Below, piece by piece: positions 22,297-34,884 of a DNA stretch of 64,000 nucleotides. Within the stretch, counting starts at the first letter, position 1; each line of letters begins with the position of its first letter. The notes below the pieces were generated by a model that ran no database searches, had not been told where the DNA came from, and saw only the letters and a list, made by a program, of their open reading frames with translations. The position numbers and the translations under genes were made by a program. Source of the DNA: Notospermus geniculatus (taxonomy: Eukaryota > Nemertea > Pilidiophora > Heteronemertea > Lineidae); contig NMRB01000767.1 in the NCBI GenBank assembly GCA_002633025.1, forward strand, positions 114,952 through 178,951, given 5' to 3'.

Positions 22297-24876
22297 TTAT
22301 GATATTAACATTTTGCGGACGTTTTCGTACACGACATAACCAATACTGACAGCTGGCGCCACCTTCAAGAAGTTTGGTGCAATGCCTCGATACAGGCCTA
22401 ACGGTCCTTCAGTCTGTAATATGTGTTTGAAAAGGGTTACGAAACTGTCGCTTCGGCCGGGTTCTGGAAGAATAAAAGAAGAAGCACATTAGACATCATG
22501 ATGGGAACACTTTCTGGGAATGTTCAGGAACCTGAACCTCTTTAAGTTTAATTAAAAAGTTCAGGAACCTTTTCACCTCACGAATCCGTGACGTGAAAAG
22601 TGAATTTGTGCCGTAAATGATTACGTTGCATGCTTGCGCTCGACGTTCCGTTTTGACGTCATGACATTATGCAAGACAGTGCGCCAATCAGAATCCACTT
22701 GAGTTCAGTCCATTTCATCTTTTTGGGCGTGGTGCTTCAATGTTGCGTCAACGGGCCACGCAAGTCAAGAAGTATGAACGCCACAAACGCATGACATGCT
22801 CAGAACGTCCCTGTAGCGCCGTGACGTCGGTGCAAAAGTATGAATCAAGCTTCACAGAGAGCTGCCCGCTCGATCACATGAAGAGTGGGTCCGACCGGGG
22901 ATTGAACCTGGATCCTCAGAGGTGACGGGCACCAATGCCTCCGTTGTGCCACTCCGACAGCGCTCTATGTCTGATCATTAATTGCCTCACACGCGACATA
23001 ATACTTACTTGGTCCTTTAGCCTGGAGCTTGGTCCTTATGAGGGCTAGAGGGTAACTTGCCAGCTGACCACACGTACTGCTCGTCGTGCCACAGGCTAAC
23101 AAGACGAAGATGCCAGGATCGGCATTGTCTGGGTGAGAATGGATGTATTTATTCTTGAGAGTCTGAAGATTGAAGGCAGAAAATCATCAACATTTGAAGG
23201 TCACAACATTTGAAGGTCACAAGAATTGAAGGTCATCATAAGATTTGAAGGTCATCAAAAGATTTGAAGGTCATAAGATCTGAAGGCTGCAACATCGAAG
23301 GCCACAATCAGAAACATGGATTATAACAACAAATAACGTTGGGTTAGCTCCCTGGAACATGAATATCGCCAAGAATATGGAAACCTTGTGACGTAAATAA
23401 CAACGACTTCTTACCTCATAAATTGCAAGATCTATCCCAGCATATGGAATAATTCCCAAGATATTTGGAACGTAGCCACGGTAAAAACTCTTGAGGCCTT
23501 CAGCAGCGTATATCTTCTGTGCACAGTCAAAGATACTTGAGTACTGGCCCGTTTTTCTCAAAGCTAACCTTGTTTTTAACATCTGAAATGGGGAAAATTG
23601 CACTTTTTAGTAAAATGCCCTCAACAAGTTGTGATGAAGTGATGACCAAGTAGCATTTAGCTGCAAACTCCACACAAATATAATCTGGGCCGCCCGCCAA
23701 GAAACTCCGATAGCACTATTAAACAGTGCCTAACAGACAGGTATGCAATGCCTTTTACCATTACAGAATTTCTCTGTTAGTGCTATCGGAGTTTCTTGGT
23801 GTTCGGCCCTCGTCGGTAGTGAATAATCTGCGGGTTAACTACTTACCTCCATTGGATAGATGGTAGACTGTGCTATAGCACCAGCTGCTGAACCAGCACA
23901 GAAACGCTCCCACAGGTGAATTTCTCGGTCTTCTCCCCTTTTGATGGCCCGTTTCAGCTGCAAAAGCGAACATGAAACACATGTGAATGAAAACGAACTT
24001 CTCGAAACGACTGCCCATAATTTTCTATGGTTGACTGGAGGTGCCCCTGGAGAGCAAACTCGCACTAGGAAATTCTCACATGAGCAGTGCCTTCAAATTT
24101 AATACTAACCTGTTCATAAGCCATGAATTTCAACGCCGTCTCAGGTGCAATCTTGAGGACGTTGATACCGTTCCCTCGCCATAGAGATTTTACACCTCCC
24201 TCCTTCAACATCTGTTTAAAGCCTGTCACAATCCCGAGGTTATTTGACTTAGATGCGTGCACCTGAAGTGAAGAGGAGTTTGAGGTCATTTATCAAGATC
24301 AATGGCAGACCAATCTGATATGACATCCGCTTAAAATCATAGTTCTATAGAGCTTGTGCAGTTGCTCATTATGACGTCACTTTTGACCGGCAGTCCACCA
24401 TGCTGACATCAGTGACAACATGCGCCATTGTAGATCACGTCATGGTTGTTGAAGTCACACACAATCCATTTGCACCAACGACAAAGTGCACCACGCGAGT
24501 CGTTGACGTCAATTTGACTGTCAAGATGGTGGATTTTTCTCTGATGATGTCATCTGCACAAGCTCCATTGAAATGGTTTTCTTACGGTATTTTTGATAGC
24601 AAAAGAGCAAAGAAAAGGTTCATAACATTATTGTGCTTCTTTGCCCAGCACAGACTACAAAAGCCTTGCCCTAATGAACCTATTTATCGAGAATTTGTAG
24701 AAATATATGCCCCTTACCTGTAGTAGAACTTTTAACCTATCAAGAGGAGCTGTCGACGTCCGCGACACGGCACCAGCTGCACCGCCTGACACCAGCTGGC
24801 GCCACCACATGCCTGACTGTATCTCTTCTTCTGAGAAGTCATCTGGTACGATGGCATTTTCCCCTATGTCTATGAT
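22297..24876 (-). CDS. SCaMC carrier domain, six constant exons
   Basis: These six exons (53, 51, 37, 56, 51 and 55 codons including stop) encode the complete six-TM mitochondrial carrier domain without breaks. The first begins in phase 0 with IIDIGENA, so any upstream exon ending in phase 0 can be joined to it; three such exons exist upstream in this window. Introns here are short (about 150-560 bp), except where a 123-bp hairpin (23687-23809) has landed. Confidence 0.95.
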
Positions 24877-27800
24877 CTGAAAATACGGTGAAATCAGTGT
24901 TATACAATGTTTGATAGAATATTTGATTGGTTTAAAATATTCAAATGTAAAATCGCTGTCATTCAAACAAAATTCACAATATCAACTGCAACATGCTCTA
25001 TGGAACCATGCCAGAAGTCACAGACTGAAGTTACACCTCAAAGGGAGATTTTTTTGCAGGAGTTGGCTCTCAATGAGCAAATCATCATAATGATGACATG
25101 GTTAGTCTACCCCATTTAATGAGACCCACACACTTGCACAAGGGTTTCCACATAGGAAATTCTACTGGGCTTCCCCATCACAATTCATCCTTCATTCAAA
25201 GTTACCAAAAGGCCTTATTGAGTGATTTGAATGATGTCGATAAACATTTTCAAAGGATATTTCCTTGTATTGAAGTCATGAACCCCAGGCATGACTTTCA
25301 GGTCATAGATATTTGAGGAAAAATCCAGGCATGAATTTTGAGGTCAATGCTTATCTGCATCATAATCCTATACACACGATCATTTAATACGATTTATAGG
25401 GGTATGCAACCTCAGATGAACCCTGCCAGTTTTCAATGACCTCGTACAATTCGTCAACAGCAATAAATCTTTATCAGCAGACGGCATTTAGGTTGTTGCT
25501 CAACACCTCTGGGTGGAGGACAACAATATGATGGGAAAAAAATCCATTTTTAGAAGTTGAGAAATTAGGGTTAGGGTTACCGGTAATTACAAAACAAGTA
25601 ACTGCCAGTCGCTTAAAGCGAATTGATAGCGGATTTTATTTACATTTGGCTGGTGTTTGTAAACACAAAATTTCAGCCAATCAGAATGCACGAACATTTC
25701 TTTGTTGACATTCTGGAGAAGTTTGTTTACATTTTTTCCCGAAAATTTGTCCCCTTTCAAATTCTATTTCTAAATCAATTTTTTTTCGATATCAATTTGC
25801 TTTAAGCTACCCACAGGCATACCAGCAGGAAACACAGTTTCCAAGTCAGGGCTTATGACAGCTGGGACTGGATGACTTTGACGAGACAGAAAATTGGAGC
25901 AACAGGGTCCCCGTGAAACCAAATATGCCAGCAAATTTTAGAGGACTTCACAAGCTCTGAACGTTAATCAATTCCGATTAGACAGTCTGACGGTGATATC
26001 ATACATGTCATCACAACAGCTGTTTTTGTGGGGAGAAGTGCACTTGTTGAACGGTGATAATGGGCCGCCCATGATTGGCTGGGCCTGTAGCAATAAATTA
26101 CAAGTTCTAGGAAACCATTGATCCATATTCGTGTGAAGTGTCTGCCACTCTGGCATAGGCTTACATTTTATTGGTTTTTTAGGCCCACACGTGTGGAAGT
26201 CAGACGTCATGAAAGGGATGGAGTCTGGAGGTGAACAAGGTCGAGGCCAATGATCAATGTCCGCCTGAATTTTCTCCTTGCTGTCAAGGAGGGGGGGGGG
26301 GGTTAGGGCCGACTGTACAATCATGGAGGAATTGATAGTACAATATACCAAATTGTTGATGGATTGTCACACAATTATGAGACATATGTTAGTCAAAACT
26401 TGGAGGAATTGTACTTGTATAATTCCTCCAACGTAAAAAAACAGAGAAATCTCACGAAATCGGACCTACCTCGTGTATTTTAAAACAACTGATAAGTTCG
26501 TGATACCAGAAGTATTTCCTGTGGTACCACTCTATGGCTATTGCAAAAGGTTGTTGGAGTTGAAAATTAAAGTCTCGTTCTAAATTATCAGCCATGGTCA
26601 ACTGATTTTGTCGAACATCAATTTGAATAAATAGTCCTAAAATGCTCCTTTGTCAACTGGAACTGGACATAGTTCTGGAAGTAGTCCTAGAGTTTATAGC
26701 TTCCCTATCAGCACATAAAGCGTATCAGACCACCTCTTCCAATGACACGGTTCAGAATCCTAATCCGACTGGACTGAAGCAAGGGCGCCCAAGTTCCAAA
26801 ATAAAATTTTGATTGTACTCCGTATAATCAGCCAAAGTTCCTGAGTTCTGTATGTATGGTAGCTACTCTATAAATCCCTGAACTTTCACAAGGAAAGACA
26901 AATTCTCTGAACACCAAGTTCTCCTTTCAGTATCTTTGACTAGACTAACTATGACTGGAAAGTCTGTAGCTTATAAATAGTGAATCATGAGAGCAAGGTC
27001 CATATACGGCGTAATACATGTGTTTGTGACGTTTGAAAAGCTGAGGTCAGGAGAAAAAGGACATCAATGGCTGTGCTGAACAATGAGGGCAATCCCACTG
27101 TGGAGCTTAATGAGGATCTGGGAACAAAGGAAGTTAGATAGGCCTTTGTTCTGAGGGAAATTTGGGAACTATATCCTAGCTTTTGTTTACGTAAGCCTTG
27201 GTCAAACATGCAGTGAAGCCAAACCGCTGTGTCAACAAGGGTTGATTTTCTTGTTGGTGCTTGTGTGGTGAATGTGTCATGTCAGAGGGAGGACAACCAA
27301 ACAGTGTAAGAGCACAAATGGCATCAATATCAAAGTCTGCGGTATGATTGGTTGTCTGATAGTGATGTCACTGAGTATGTCCTGGTATGGAATTTCCAAT
27401 GGGTATTGACGCAATACCGTGAATTGGTGTTTCGTTTCACTCATGCAGGAAGTTATTGAATATTTAGGCCTAATTAGACCAAACTGGAATGCCATTGATT
27501 TTATTTGCATGACTGTCATGAGGGGAACCAGAGAAGAGTTTCTCCCTAAAAGATAAGCTGCGATCACAAGATGCACCATTATATACCTGTCAATATTTTT
27601 ATCAGACGTACGGAGACGACTTCTGTTTTGTATCACTTTGTGTGTCAGTCGTTCTTTGTGCTTTTTATTGGATATCAGACGCACAGGTGGTCAAATGCAA
27701 AAGTTGACAATAATGGGCGAAATGAAAGTTGGGAACTTTAGATACAAAATTATAGACATTTTCTTTCAACGTGGTCAAAATTAAAGAAAATGGCTATGAT

Positions 27801-30800
27801 AGGGCCATGGTAATGATTGGCCCATATTTCAAGATAGGGTTTTTCAGATTGGGGGCAGGGAAGGGCCTAAGTGAATGAGGGATCTAGCCGACAGCATGCA
27901 TTCCCTCTCTTGTGAAAAATCGTTAAAACCTGATGTGACTTTTTTGCATTTTGAAGGTTATCAAAGACAATGACCTGTTGAAACAAGTTGCAAAATGGCA
28001 AACAATATCCACTAACAGTAAGGGCGTGAATGTGACTTCTGACATGGTTCTGTAACATAACATGCATTATTCAAAACGATGCGTGTCGCACAGTGCTTGG
28101 GATTCGTTAATGTTTGAAATTGATATCAAATATTGATGTTCCACCTCAAGTGATCATCACATTGTCGACATATCAGTGAAGATATCACATTTTTTACCAG
28201 TCGCGTGGTGTTGAAAGGTCGGCAACTCACATGCTGTTGACAATTTGTCTACAATCTGTATAGACAGTGATAAAGCTGTACCTGTTGACACTCAACGCAT
28301 GTACATGTTCTTCAAACAAACATAAAATTTGAAATTTTGTTACTAATGCCCGCTGTACACGATCAAATTTTTCATCCAATTTTTTGCATATGCTCAATAA
28401 AGGCCAACATGCGGGTTTATAATTGAAGGCACAATAGGCCCGGAATCTGAATATCCCAAAAATTTGATGAAAAATTTGATCGTGTACAGCGGGCGTTAGT
28501 TGACTGGTTCAGAATTCTGTCTCACTACATGACCCCAAAATAGTCAGAATGCGCATAGAAAAAGACCCAAGGTGATACCAACAGTTTGTTGATTTCATGA
28601 TTGCCTGCCCATTGTGAAATTTGACTTTGTCCATTTCTGTAGTTCTCCGGTGTCATCTCAGGGTCTTCTTTCCGGCGCATTCTGACTCATTTTGCTGTTA
28701 CGGGTCACGTACGGATGGAAAATGAAAGCCAGTCAAGGGCCCACAAGTCTTACTGAGCCTTGGTGAGTAAGAACCAGATTCATGCCATGCATTAAAACAA
28801 AACAGAACATTCAAGACAAATGCAACAATGGGCAACACAGAGCTGCCAACTCACATCCTGAGCTGTCAGTGGTCCAGTGCTGCTCCCTTTATCATCGCAA
28901 ACATCAGTGCGTGAAGGGAGCCAGTCTGAGAACCCTTGATGACCTCAGGATGGTCATACCATTAATGTTAGCAACAAACTGGCAATGAAACGCTCAAAAC
29001 AATCTTGCTAACACTGTTTACCTATACCTACCTCTAACAAACTGACATTTAAATGAACCAAAATATGCCACACAAGTCATGTCACCAGTGGTAAGAATTA
29101 CTTAACCAAATAAAACCATAATGAAAGATTTCAAAGGCAGAGGAGAATGTATGTAACTATAGAGTGTTCTGTGGTGGAAATGAGAGCCCTAAGACTCAAG
29201 CAGCACGCATTTAATCTACTGGTATTCTGATTGATCATGAAATGCTTTTTCCTCTCTGCGCATGTAAAAGATAGAGTAGACCTTGTATCATTTCTTGAAA
29301 GAACAAATTATTTTGTTGTATATCTCAAAAGATGGCAGCACTGCACCTGGCCAATGTATGGACCCTAAACCATGCCAGAGATCTTGAAACATTGAGGCCC
29401 ATATTTTCAAAGCTGTTTTAACGCTAAAATGCATTTTAGTCCAGCACTTGCATGCTTATATGCATGCAAGTTCTGGACTAAAATGCATTTTAGTGTTAAA
29501 ACAGCTTTGAAAATATGGACCAAGGGTTTTAAAATCGCTACGTCTTCGGACGCTGTAGTATCAGTGAGTGGTGCACAGTCGGTGAAGCGACCAGATGTTT
29601 GACATTTCAAGGTGGATTCCCGAGTGAGCTGTGTTGCAAATAATTCATTAGGAAAGGATTAAATTCCAATATAAAGGGACAAAATGTAAACAGCCCCAAA
29701 ATATTCAAGCGGCTGTTGCTTTCAGAAAATGGTATGGCCCAACTCCATGGCATAGAGAGGAAAAACTTCGATTGATAGAATCAGTTTTAAAGTGAATGGT
29801 CCACACTCATCAGTGAAGCATGTGCACACATTCTAAGGGCTGAGAGAGGTGTTGGCACCGACAGAGAGGGCAGGGGGTCAAAGATGTTGAGCCAGCCTGT
29901 ATAAGATCATTAAAGTGACGAAGGCTGGTTGTGAAACTAAGGTTTCTATGTTATGTACTAAACAATGTTAACTATATTAGTTGTCCATAGTTACACAATT
30001 TTAGTTGTCCATAGTTACACAATGTTAGTTGTCCATAGCTACAAAATGAAAATCGTCTGCTCAAGTCTCGTTTGATTGCTTGTAGTAATTTTCAAATTCA
30101 TCAACATTTCACCACACTTCAAATACTTATGAAAACTTCTCAGTTGCGACTCCACAATGTGGTAATCTCCGACTTTGAATCCCTTGGTCATGTTTGAGAG
30201 CACACCACTTTTGGCTATAGACCAAAGCCTTCAAAGTTGGCATTTTTCACATTGTGAAACACCGCTTTCAAAGTTTCATAATCGTTTCAAAATATAGCAT
30301 ACATGTATTTGGCCAAGGGGGGTAAAAACTATAGAACACAGGCTGAGACACTTCACTGGTGGATTGGAAAATCTTGAAGACCATGACAGAATGGTTGTTT
30401 TTTTATCCCTTTTTGGGCAGGGATAGCCATACAACTATCCTGATTCCTGCAATCTGATTTGTGGTCCTGAATATTTCAGCCCTTATTTCACCCCTTTCCC
30501 CATCTTTCATTCTTGCACACAGACAGAAGGATTTAAAATGACCAGCCACCTGAACTCATCACAACAAAGAAATTTGAAAGATAGAATGACCTCAAATTCT
30601 AAACACACCGCAACATCTTTGACCCCCAATTTCCTGTCGGCAACTGAGGGTGTGCGAAATGAGAAAGGAGGGCAAAAACTACGCAAGGAACTCAACATTG
30701 ACAAACAAAAATACAACGACAGGAAAAACGTCTTACTATTGCATGTCTCCAATAATGTAATATGTCATGTATGTCTGAACTCGGGTGTAATAAAAGATAA

Positions 30801-33800
30801 TCTCGCCACTCGGTCCATTCTATTTTTAACGTCTTATCACGATCCATTCTAGAATGAGAAATCCGTGAGGGTGGCACATTAGTAGATGCAGGTGTTAAGG
30901 CGGTAATAGAGTGGGATCAGGAAGTAGACACTGTGGATGAAGAATGGTTTGATGTCACGCAAAAAACGGTCATGTTCGATTTTCAGGAACGTCACATCAC
31001 AAAAGTGGCGATATCTTTGTTTGAATTTGGCACCGGTTGCGCGGCGTGTCAGCACAGGACAGGACACTAAGTTAGCCGGTGGCAAAGGGGCAAGCAAGCT
31101 CTGGTAAGCTGATGACGAGGGCTCTAGGATGAGATGAGCTACAGTATGTTAGGGCAGAAGAGAGAAACGGAATTAGATGCAAGATTTAGGTTTGGGTGTT
31201 GTGAGATGAGGTTCAAAATGAATTATGGGTAAGGTCAAATGGAACGAAAAAAAAATCAAAATTGGACTTTGTCATGAACAAACAAACTGGGTACGTTACA
31301 AAACTGTGTGGGTTTATATGAGGGTTCTGAAGAAATCTGAATGTGTTGTGAATTTCAACCTCACTGAGTCTGATGATGTCACCACCGAGTAGGCCCAAAA
31401 GTTCACTGGACAGAAGAAGTTGAAACTGTACATGTAGGCCTTGAATATTTGGATATTTACAATGAGGAGGATAGAGGATGAAGCATTTCTGGTAAAATGC
31501 TTTTACTTCAGATTCACAGTAGGCCTTCCAGACAAGCATTCAACAAACAAACTGTAGCGGAAGCAAATACTACGTATCGTCGGATAGTCCACACAGCAGA
31601 GGGCTAAAGAGTACTGGTAGGCCTAGCTAGTGAATATACAAGAGAGCCACATACATATACTGTATCTGTGAAGTGCAGTGGAACTTCATCCGAGTGTAAG
31701 TGCAGTTCATCGGTGAGGTGTAGTCCCTCCAGGGTGGCTAGATTCACTGGTAACTCGAACAGATAATGTTGCGTTTTCCTTACATCCTGACAGTCTGTCG
31801 CTCATTCACAATGAAAGTGACACACAACGGCAAGCTGTACTTGCTTGATAGGGCCAGAAACTGTTGGTGCGTTTTCAGTAATCCCAGGAATAGGTTAGAT
31901 GAATTAACTGTATCAACTGGTGGCATGAACTAGAACCTTCACCTTGTGAGATAGGTGCATCAAGGTAAAACTGAGCTACTTGATCTCAATGTACTCGTTT
32001 ACGAAACACATCTAGGCTTCACAATTTGACATATCTCAGATCTAAGTTTTCCATTCAAAGGCCTAGCTATATTCATGTGGATCATTTCATTCAGCACAAA
32101 GCCTTTATTGCTTGTCAAAGGGAAGAGGCCATACTGTGCACATGAAACCTCAATAAGAGGACCATAAACCTCTCAGAATGGGGTAGGCCTGTCATGCCTG
32201 TGTTGGCCTATACAGAGGAATGATTCACGTGATTGCGCTACAAAGGCCTGCTATGGTTTATTGAACAAGAACTATAGCATTCTTCACCTGAGTTCATATA
32301 GGGATAGAGCACTCCTACACCTACTGTCGGTAAACATACATAAATACCGGTACTTGATAATATTGTAACATACAATTATAAGTTCAGAGAACCTCTCTTA
32401 TACCACCTGCTCTCAGGAAGTTGCAATATCTATTGATAGGCCTTGGACAATACATCCATTTATCACATTCATATCCACTCACATTCTACATGCCAACAAA
32501 TACATACATGTACTTTCCTTTTTATGAAGTTCTGACCTCATTGATGAATGGCCTACACCACACAGTCCTTCAACTGACATGAATGTGTCACTGCCTCAAA
32601 GAAATTGTGTAAAAGCATGTAGAGCAATGACATTGAAATCAAAAGGGATACAAATGATGTTGAAAAAAATGTGTAACAAATGTTGATGTTTTAAAGCCCC
32701 ACTGTATTGAATTTTACGATATTTTCAAAATGTTAGGAGAGAGCACATAGAGGTCTCATAGCTTGTGAAGGTCCCCAAAATGCTTGTCTGATACGTACTT
32801 CAGAGAATCAAGGCATAGGTTTCAGCACACATTGAACAAAAACTCCAGGGAGAGCTCTAATGTATTCAGATAGAGCGTAGTACATTTTACACTATGCTGA
32901 CGTCGTGCACTGACGTCAAGAATCGCGGTGATGATTTGCGTTTTTCAAATTCAATACAGTGGGGCTTTAAGATGAAAGGATGCAAAGAGGGAAAGAAAGC
33001 TTGAAGAAAGACGAAGTTTAGTGATAACTGACAGGACAGTGGTGAGTGACATCAATCAAGAAGAGAGGATAGAAACTAAATATTTTTGCATCAATTTTTT
33101 TAAACTTGAAGGTGAAGACCGCAGATTATTTGTCTGTTGTTGAAAATTCATATTTTCCCTAATATCAGACACAAGTAAGTCTCAATGTAGGCTGTCCTCA
33201 AATGGGAAATGGCAAGATCTCCAATGATCAGTGGGGGTAGGGTCAACTGAAGTAATAGCAGGACTCTGCACTAGAGTGTACAGTAAGTAGTACAGGATAG
33301 AGCTATTGCATCAATCGATTGTACCCCCACTGATTATGGATGGGAATACTGCCAATTACAATTTGAGGGCAGTCGGGTGAACAGGACCAGGCCACCCTAA
33401 CTTGACAGCGATCCCATGACAATGCAATATGCCAGAAGAAAACGAACATGTCCAAAGCTTTTCAAGTTAGGCTGACCTAAGCTAATATTACGCATGACAC
33501 TTGACAGAATATAAATCACCGCAAACGAAAAAGCAACAGGCAGAGTGATCCACTTAAACACAGCAAATTTGGGAATCTGGCAAGAGACAGTTCTGCAGTT
33601 CAAACAGGACACAATTCTGGCATTCTGCAGCAGACGTTCACAACCGAATCTGATTTGACATCAGTTCGTTCGACTTTCAGAAGGCCAATTATTCAATCAA
33701 CACAGACCTACATCAGACACGAATTTGCCCAAATAACGGGAATTATTCAATATTGGAGACCGATAGTTGTCGTTTTTTTTTGCATTCAGTGCAACAAATA

Positions 33801-34884
33801 TACATTCTGAATGCTAGTTCTCACTCACTAACAATACATTCTCTTCTTTATGTTATTTACCAGTTCACAATCAAATCGCCTTTGTTCAATTAGAAAGTTA
33901 AGCATGAGAAATTATCATGACAGACCAGAAGTTCCCAGCAAATTGAAATGCCCAACTCAAAGGAAATCAAGTTCAGGCAAAGCCGTTAAAATTCAAATCA
34001 ATGATTAACACCATACACTAACACCAAGCCAGATGAAATATCAGAAATGTTAGTGTACTATAAGGATGAATTTCAACCTATCAGGACTTGTTGACAGTGG
34101 TCTGCCTTCTCCACTGGGGTGGAAAGGCCCTTTAAATCTCAAAAGCTGAAAAAGTCAAGAGCAGGGATGGAGCTTTCCACCTGCCAAAGGTTATCGGCTA
34201 ACAGCAGAAATATACGACAGATTTCTACTTTTTGACTCTATATTCTGAAGTTCACCTACATTTTTACTCAAGGTGATGCCTTCGTGTGAAATAAATTGGC
34301 AACCAAAACCATGATTTGGCAGATACATGGCCCCCTAGCTCCATCCCAACAATTACATTTTCAGCCGACAATGTTTTCATAAACTTCTTGCTGCGTGTCA
34401 AGTCCTGAGAGGTGTTATACTCCCTCCGCCTGTTGCTTTTTACCATTGAAGAACTGAGGGTAACTTGAGTGGGAATGCCCCTATTTCTTGTGTTCTGTAA
34501 CTTTCTTCACAATATTGACAACAGTTTTGTCAATTTCAACAGTTTTTGCAATGCACAAGCAGAAATCATGAAGATACGTTTGGGTTATCAAGCAGTGCTC
34601 CCATTAGAAGGCCAAGTACAAATCTGAGCTTCATAACATTTCGACGGAACGCAACATTTTTTTGCTCACAAGGAAATCCTTCAGTTTTCTTGGCATTCCG
34701 ACCCAACATACCGAGACTTCAATGGCGTTTTGACCCATTATAATATTGTAGATGGACAAATGGCTGGCTTACAGAGGCGTGACGCCAGAACTTGACAATG
34801 TCGGTGATCTTAGTACTGGCACTGAGCAGTAAGAACTGACGCCACTCGTCCCACTCAATAGTTAGGTTGCCATCCTTGTCCATT
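22297..34884 (-). CDS. Calcium-binding mitochondrial carrier SCaMC (SLC25A23/24/25 type), ATP-Mg/Pi carrier
   Basis: SCaMC proteins exchange ATP-Mg for phosphate across the inner mitochondrial membrane under control of N-terminal EF-hands facing the intermembrane space. Carrier exons in transcript order: 24876-24718 (53 codons: [32 protein letters not shown]), 24262-24110 ([16 protein letters not shown]), 23957-23847 ([16 protein letters not shown]), 23582-23415 ([20 protein letters not shown]), 23162-23009 ([16 protein letters not shown]), 22463-22297 ([20 protein letters not shown], stop TAA). All three PxDxxK/R-type repeats are present (PLDRLK, PMEMLK, PLALIR), and phases agree at every junction. 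Upstream, two alternative versions of the last EF-hand exon lie at 30737-30848 and 34773-34884, and a candidate alternative first exon at 26470-26595. Exons for the EF-hands before it were not found and probably lie right of 34884. PLALIRT replaces the usual PLALVRT, a mild change. Confidence 0.95.
22888..22966 (-). repeat. tRNA-derived SINE head (tRNA-Asp-like)
   Basis: The minus strand reads GTCGGAGTGGCACAACGGAG...GCCCGTCACCTCTGAGGATCC...GGTTCAATCCCCGG. This gives A-box and B-box positions of a tRNA and a TGTCAC-like anticodon region as in tRNA-Asp. Related copies: 36333-36420, 54036-54240, 54420-54610, 62798-62867. Confidence 0.6.
23687..23809. mobile_element. 123-bp hairpin MITE in SCaMC intron
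   Basis: GGGCCGCCCGCCAAGAAACT and CCGATAGCACTA at the left are mirrored by TAGTGCTATCGG and AGTTTCTTGGTGTTCGGCCC at the right. It lies in the intron between exons 23957-23847 and 23582-23415. Confidence 0.7.
24880..26469. other. SCaMC intron without further recognised features
   Basis: Intron between the alternative first exon and the first carrier exon. It holds AT-rich DNA, a G run at 26289-26301 and no repeat family I could pair with another copy. Confidence 0.4.
26470..26595 (-). CDS. Candidate alternative first coding exon of SCaMC (42 codons)
   Basis: The minus-strand ATG at 26595 sits in a good Kozak context (TTGACCATGGCTG). The frame runs [20 protein letters not shown]... for 42 codons and ends exactly in phase 0 at a donor GAG|GTAGGT, compatible with the phase-0 start of the carrier exon at 24876. 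An mRNA starting here would encode a carrier without EF-hands, like the short SCaMC forms known in vertebrates (for example SLC25A41). Chance is possible because no conserved peptide supports it. Confidence 0.45.
28342..28500. mobile_element. 159-bp MITE (GCCCGCTGTACACGATCAAA ends)
   Basis: ACTAATGCCCGCTGTACACG and ATCAAATTTTTCATC at the left are mirrored by ATGAAAAATTTGATCG and TGTACAGCGGGCGTTAGT at the right. It lies within the long SCaMC intron. Confidence 0.75.
29399..29519. mobile_element. 121-bp hairpin MITE in SCaMC intron
   Basis: CCATATTTTCAAAGCTGTTT at the left is mirrored by AAACAGCTTTGAAAATATGG. The arms continue through CTAAAATGCATTTTAG, which is itself palindromic, to a GCATGC centre. 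Confidence 0.75.
29958..30048. repeat. 27-bp tandem repeat, three copies
   Basis: TTAGTTGTCCATAGYTACAMAAT is repeated three times head to tail in the SCaMC intron. Confidence 0.75.
30737..30848 (-). CDS. SCaMC alternative EF-hand exon, version B
   Basis: 112-bp exon with acceptor TTTCTCATTCTAG and donor ATA|GTAAGA. The peptide opens [20 protein letters not shown], the fourth EF-hand loop and following helix of SCaMCs. It enters in phase 2 and leaves in phase 0. Length, both phases and 21 of 37 residues equal those of the exon at 34773-34884. Loop positions 1, 3 and 12 (D, D, E) are kept; position 5 is T and position 4 is K where the other copy has N and G. Confidence 0.88.
32695..32966. mobile_element. 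272-bp MITE with TTAA target sites (piggyBac-like)
   Basis: AGCCCCACTGTATTGAATTT at the left pairs with AAATTCAATACAGTGGGGCT at the right. TTAA is present on both sides (32691-32694 and 32967-32970). TTAA duplication is the mark of piggyBac-type insertion. It lies in the intron between the two alternative EF-hand exons. Confidence 0.8.
33192..33372. repeat. Inverted repeat with GATCAGTGGGGGTA arms; related to 57706-57925
   Basis: CTGTCCTCAAATGGGAAATG...ATGATCAGTGGGGGTAG is mirrored with mismatches by GTACCCCCACTGATTATGGA...AATTTGAGGGCAG. The phrase GAAGTAATRGCA...ACTCTRCAC...GTGTACAG recurs at 57840-57890. Confidence 0.55.
34773..34884 (-). CDS. SCaMC alternative EF-hand exon, version A
   Basis: 112-bp exon with acceptor TTTATGATTTCAG and donor TCT|GTAAGC. 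The peptide opens [20 protein letters not shown] and ends with a WRHAS motif, matching the last EF-hand of SCaMC. It enters in phase 2 and leaves in phase 0, like version B at 30737-30848. Using both exons, or neither, would shift the frame, so exactly one must be used. The single N at 34905 lies in the intron just upstream of the acceptor and does not affect the exon. Confidence 0.9.
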
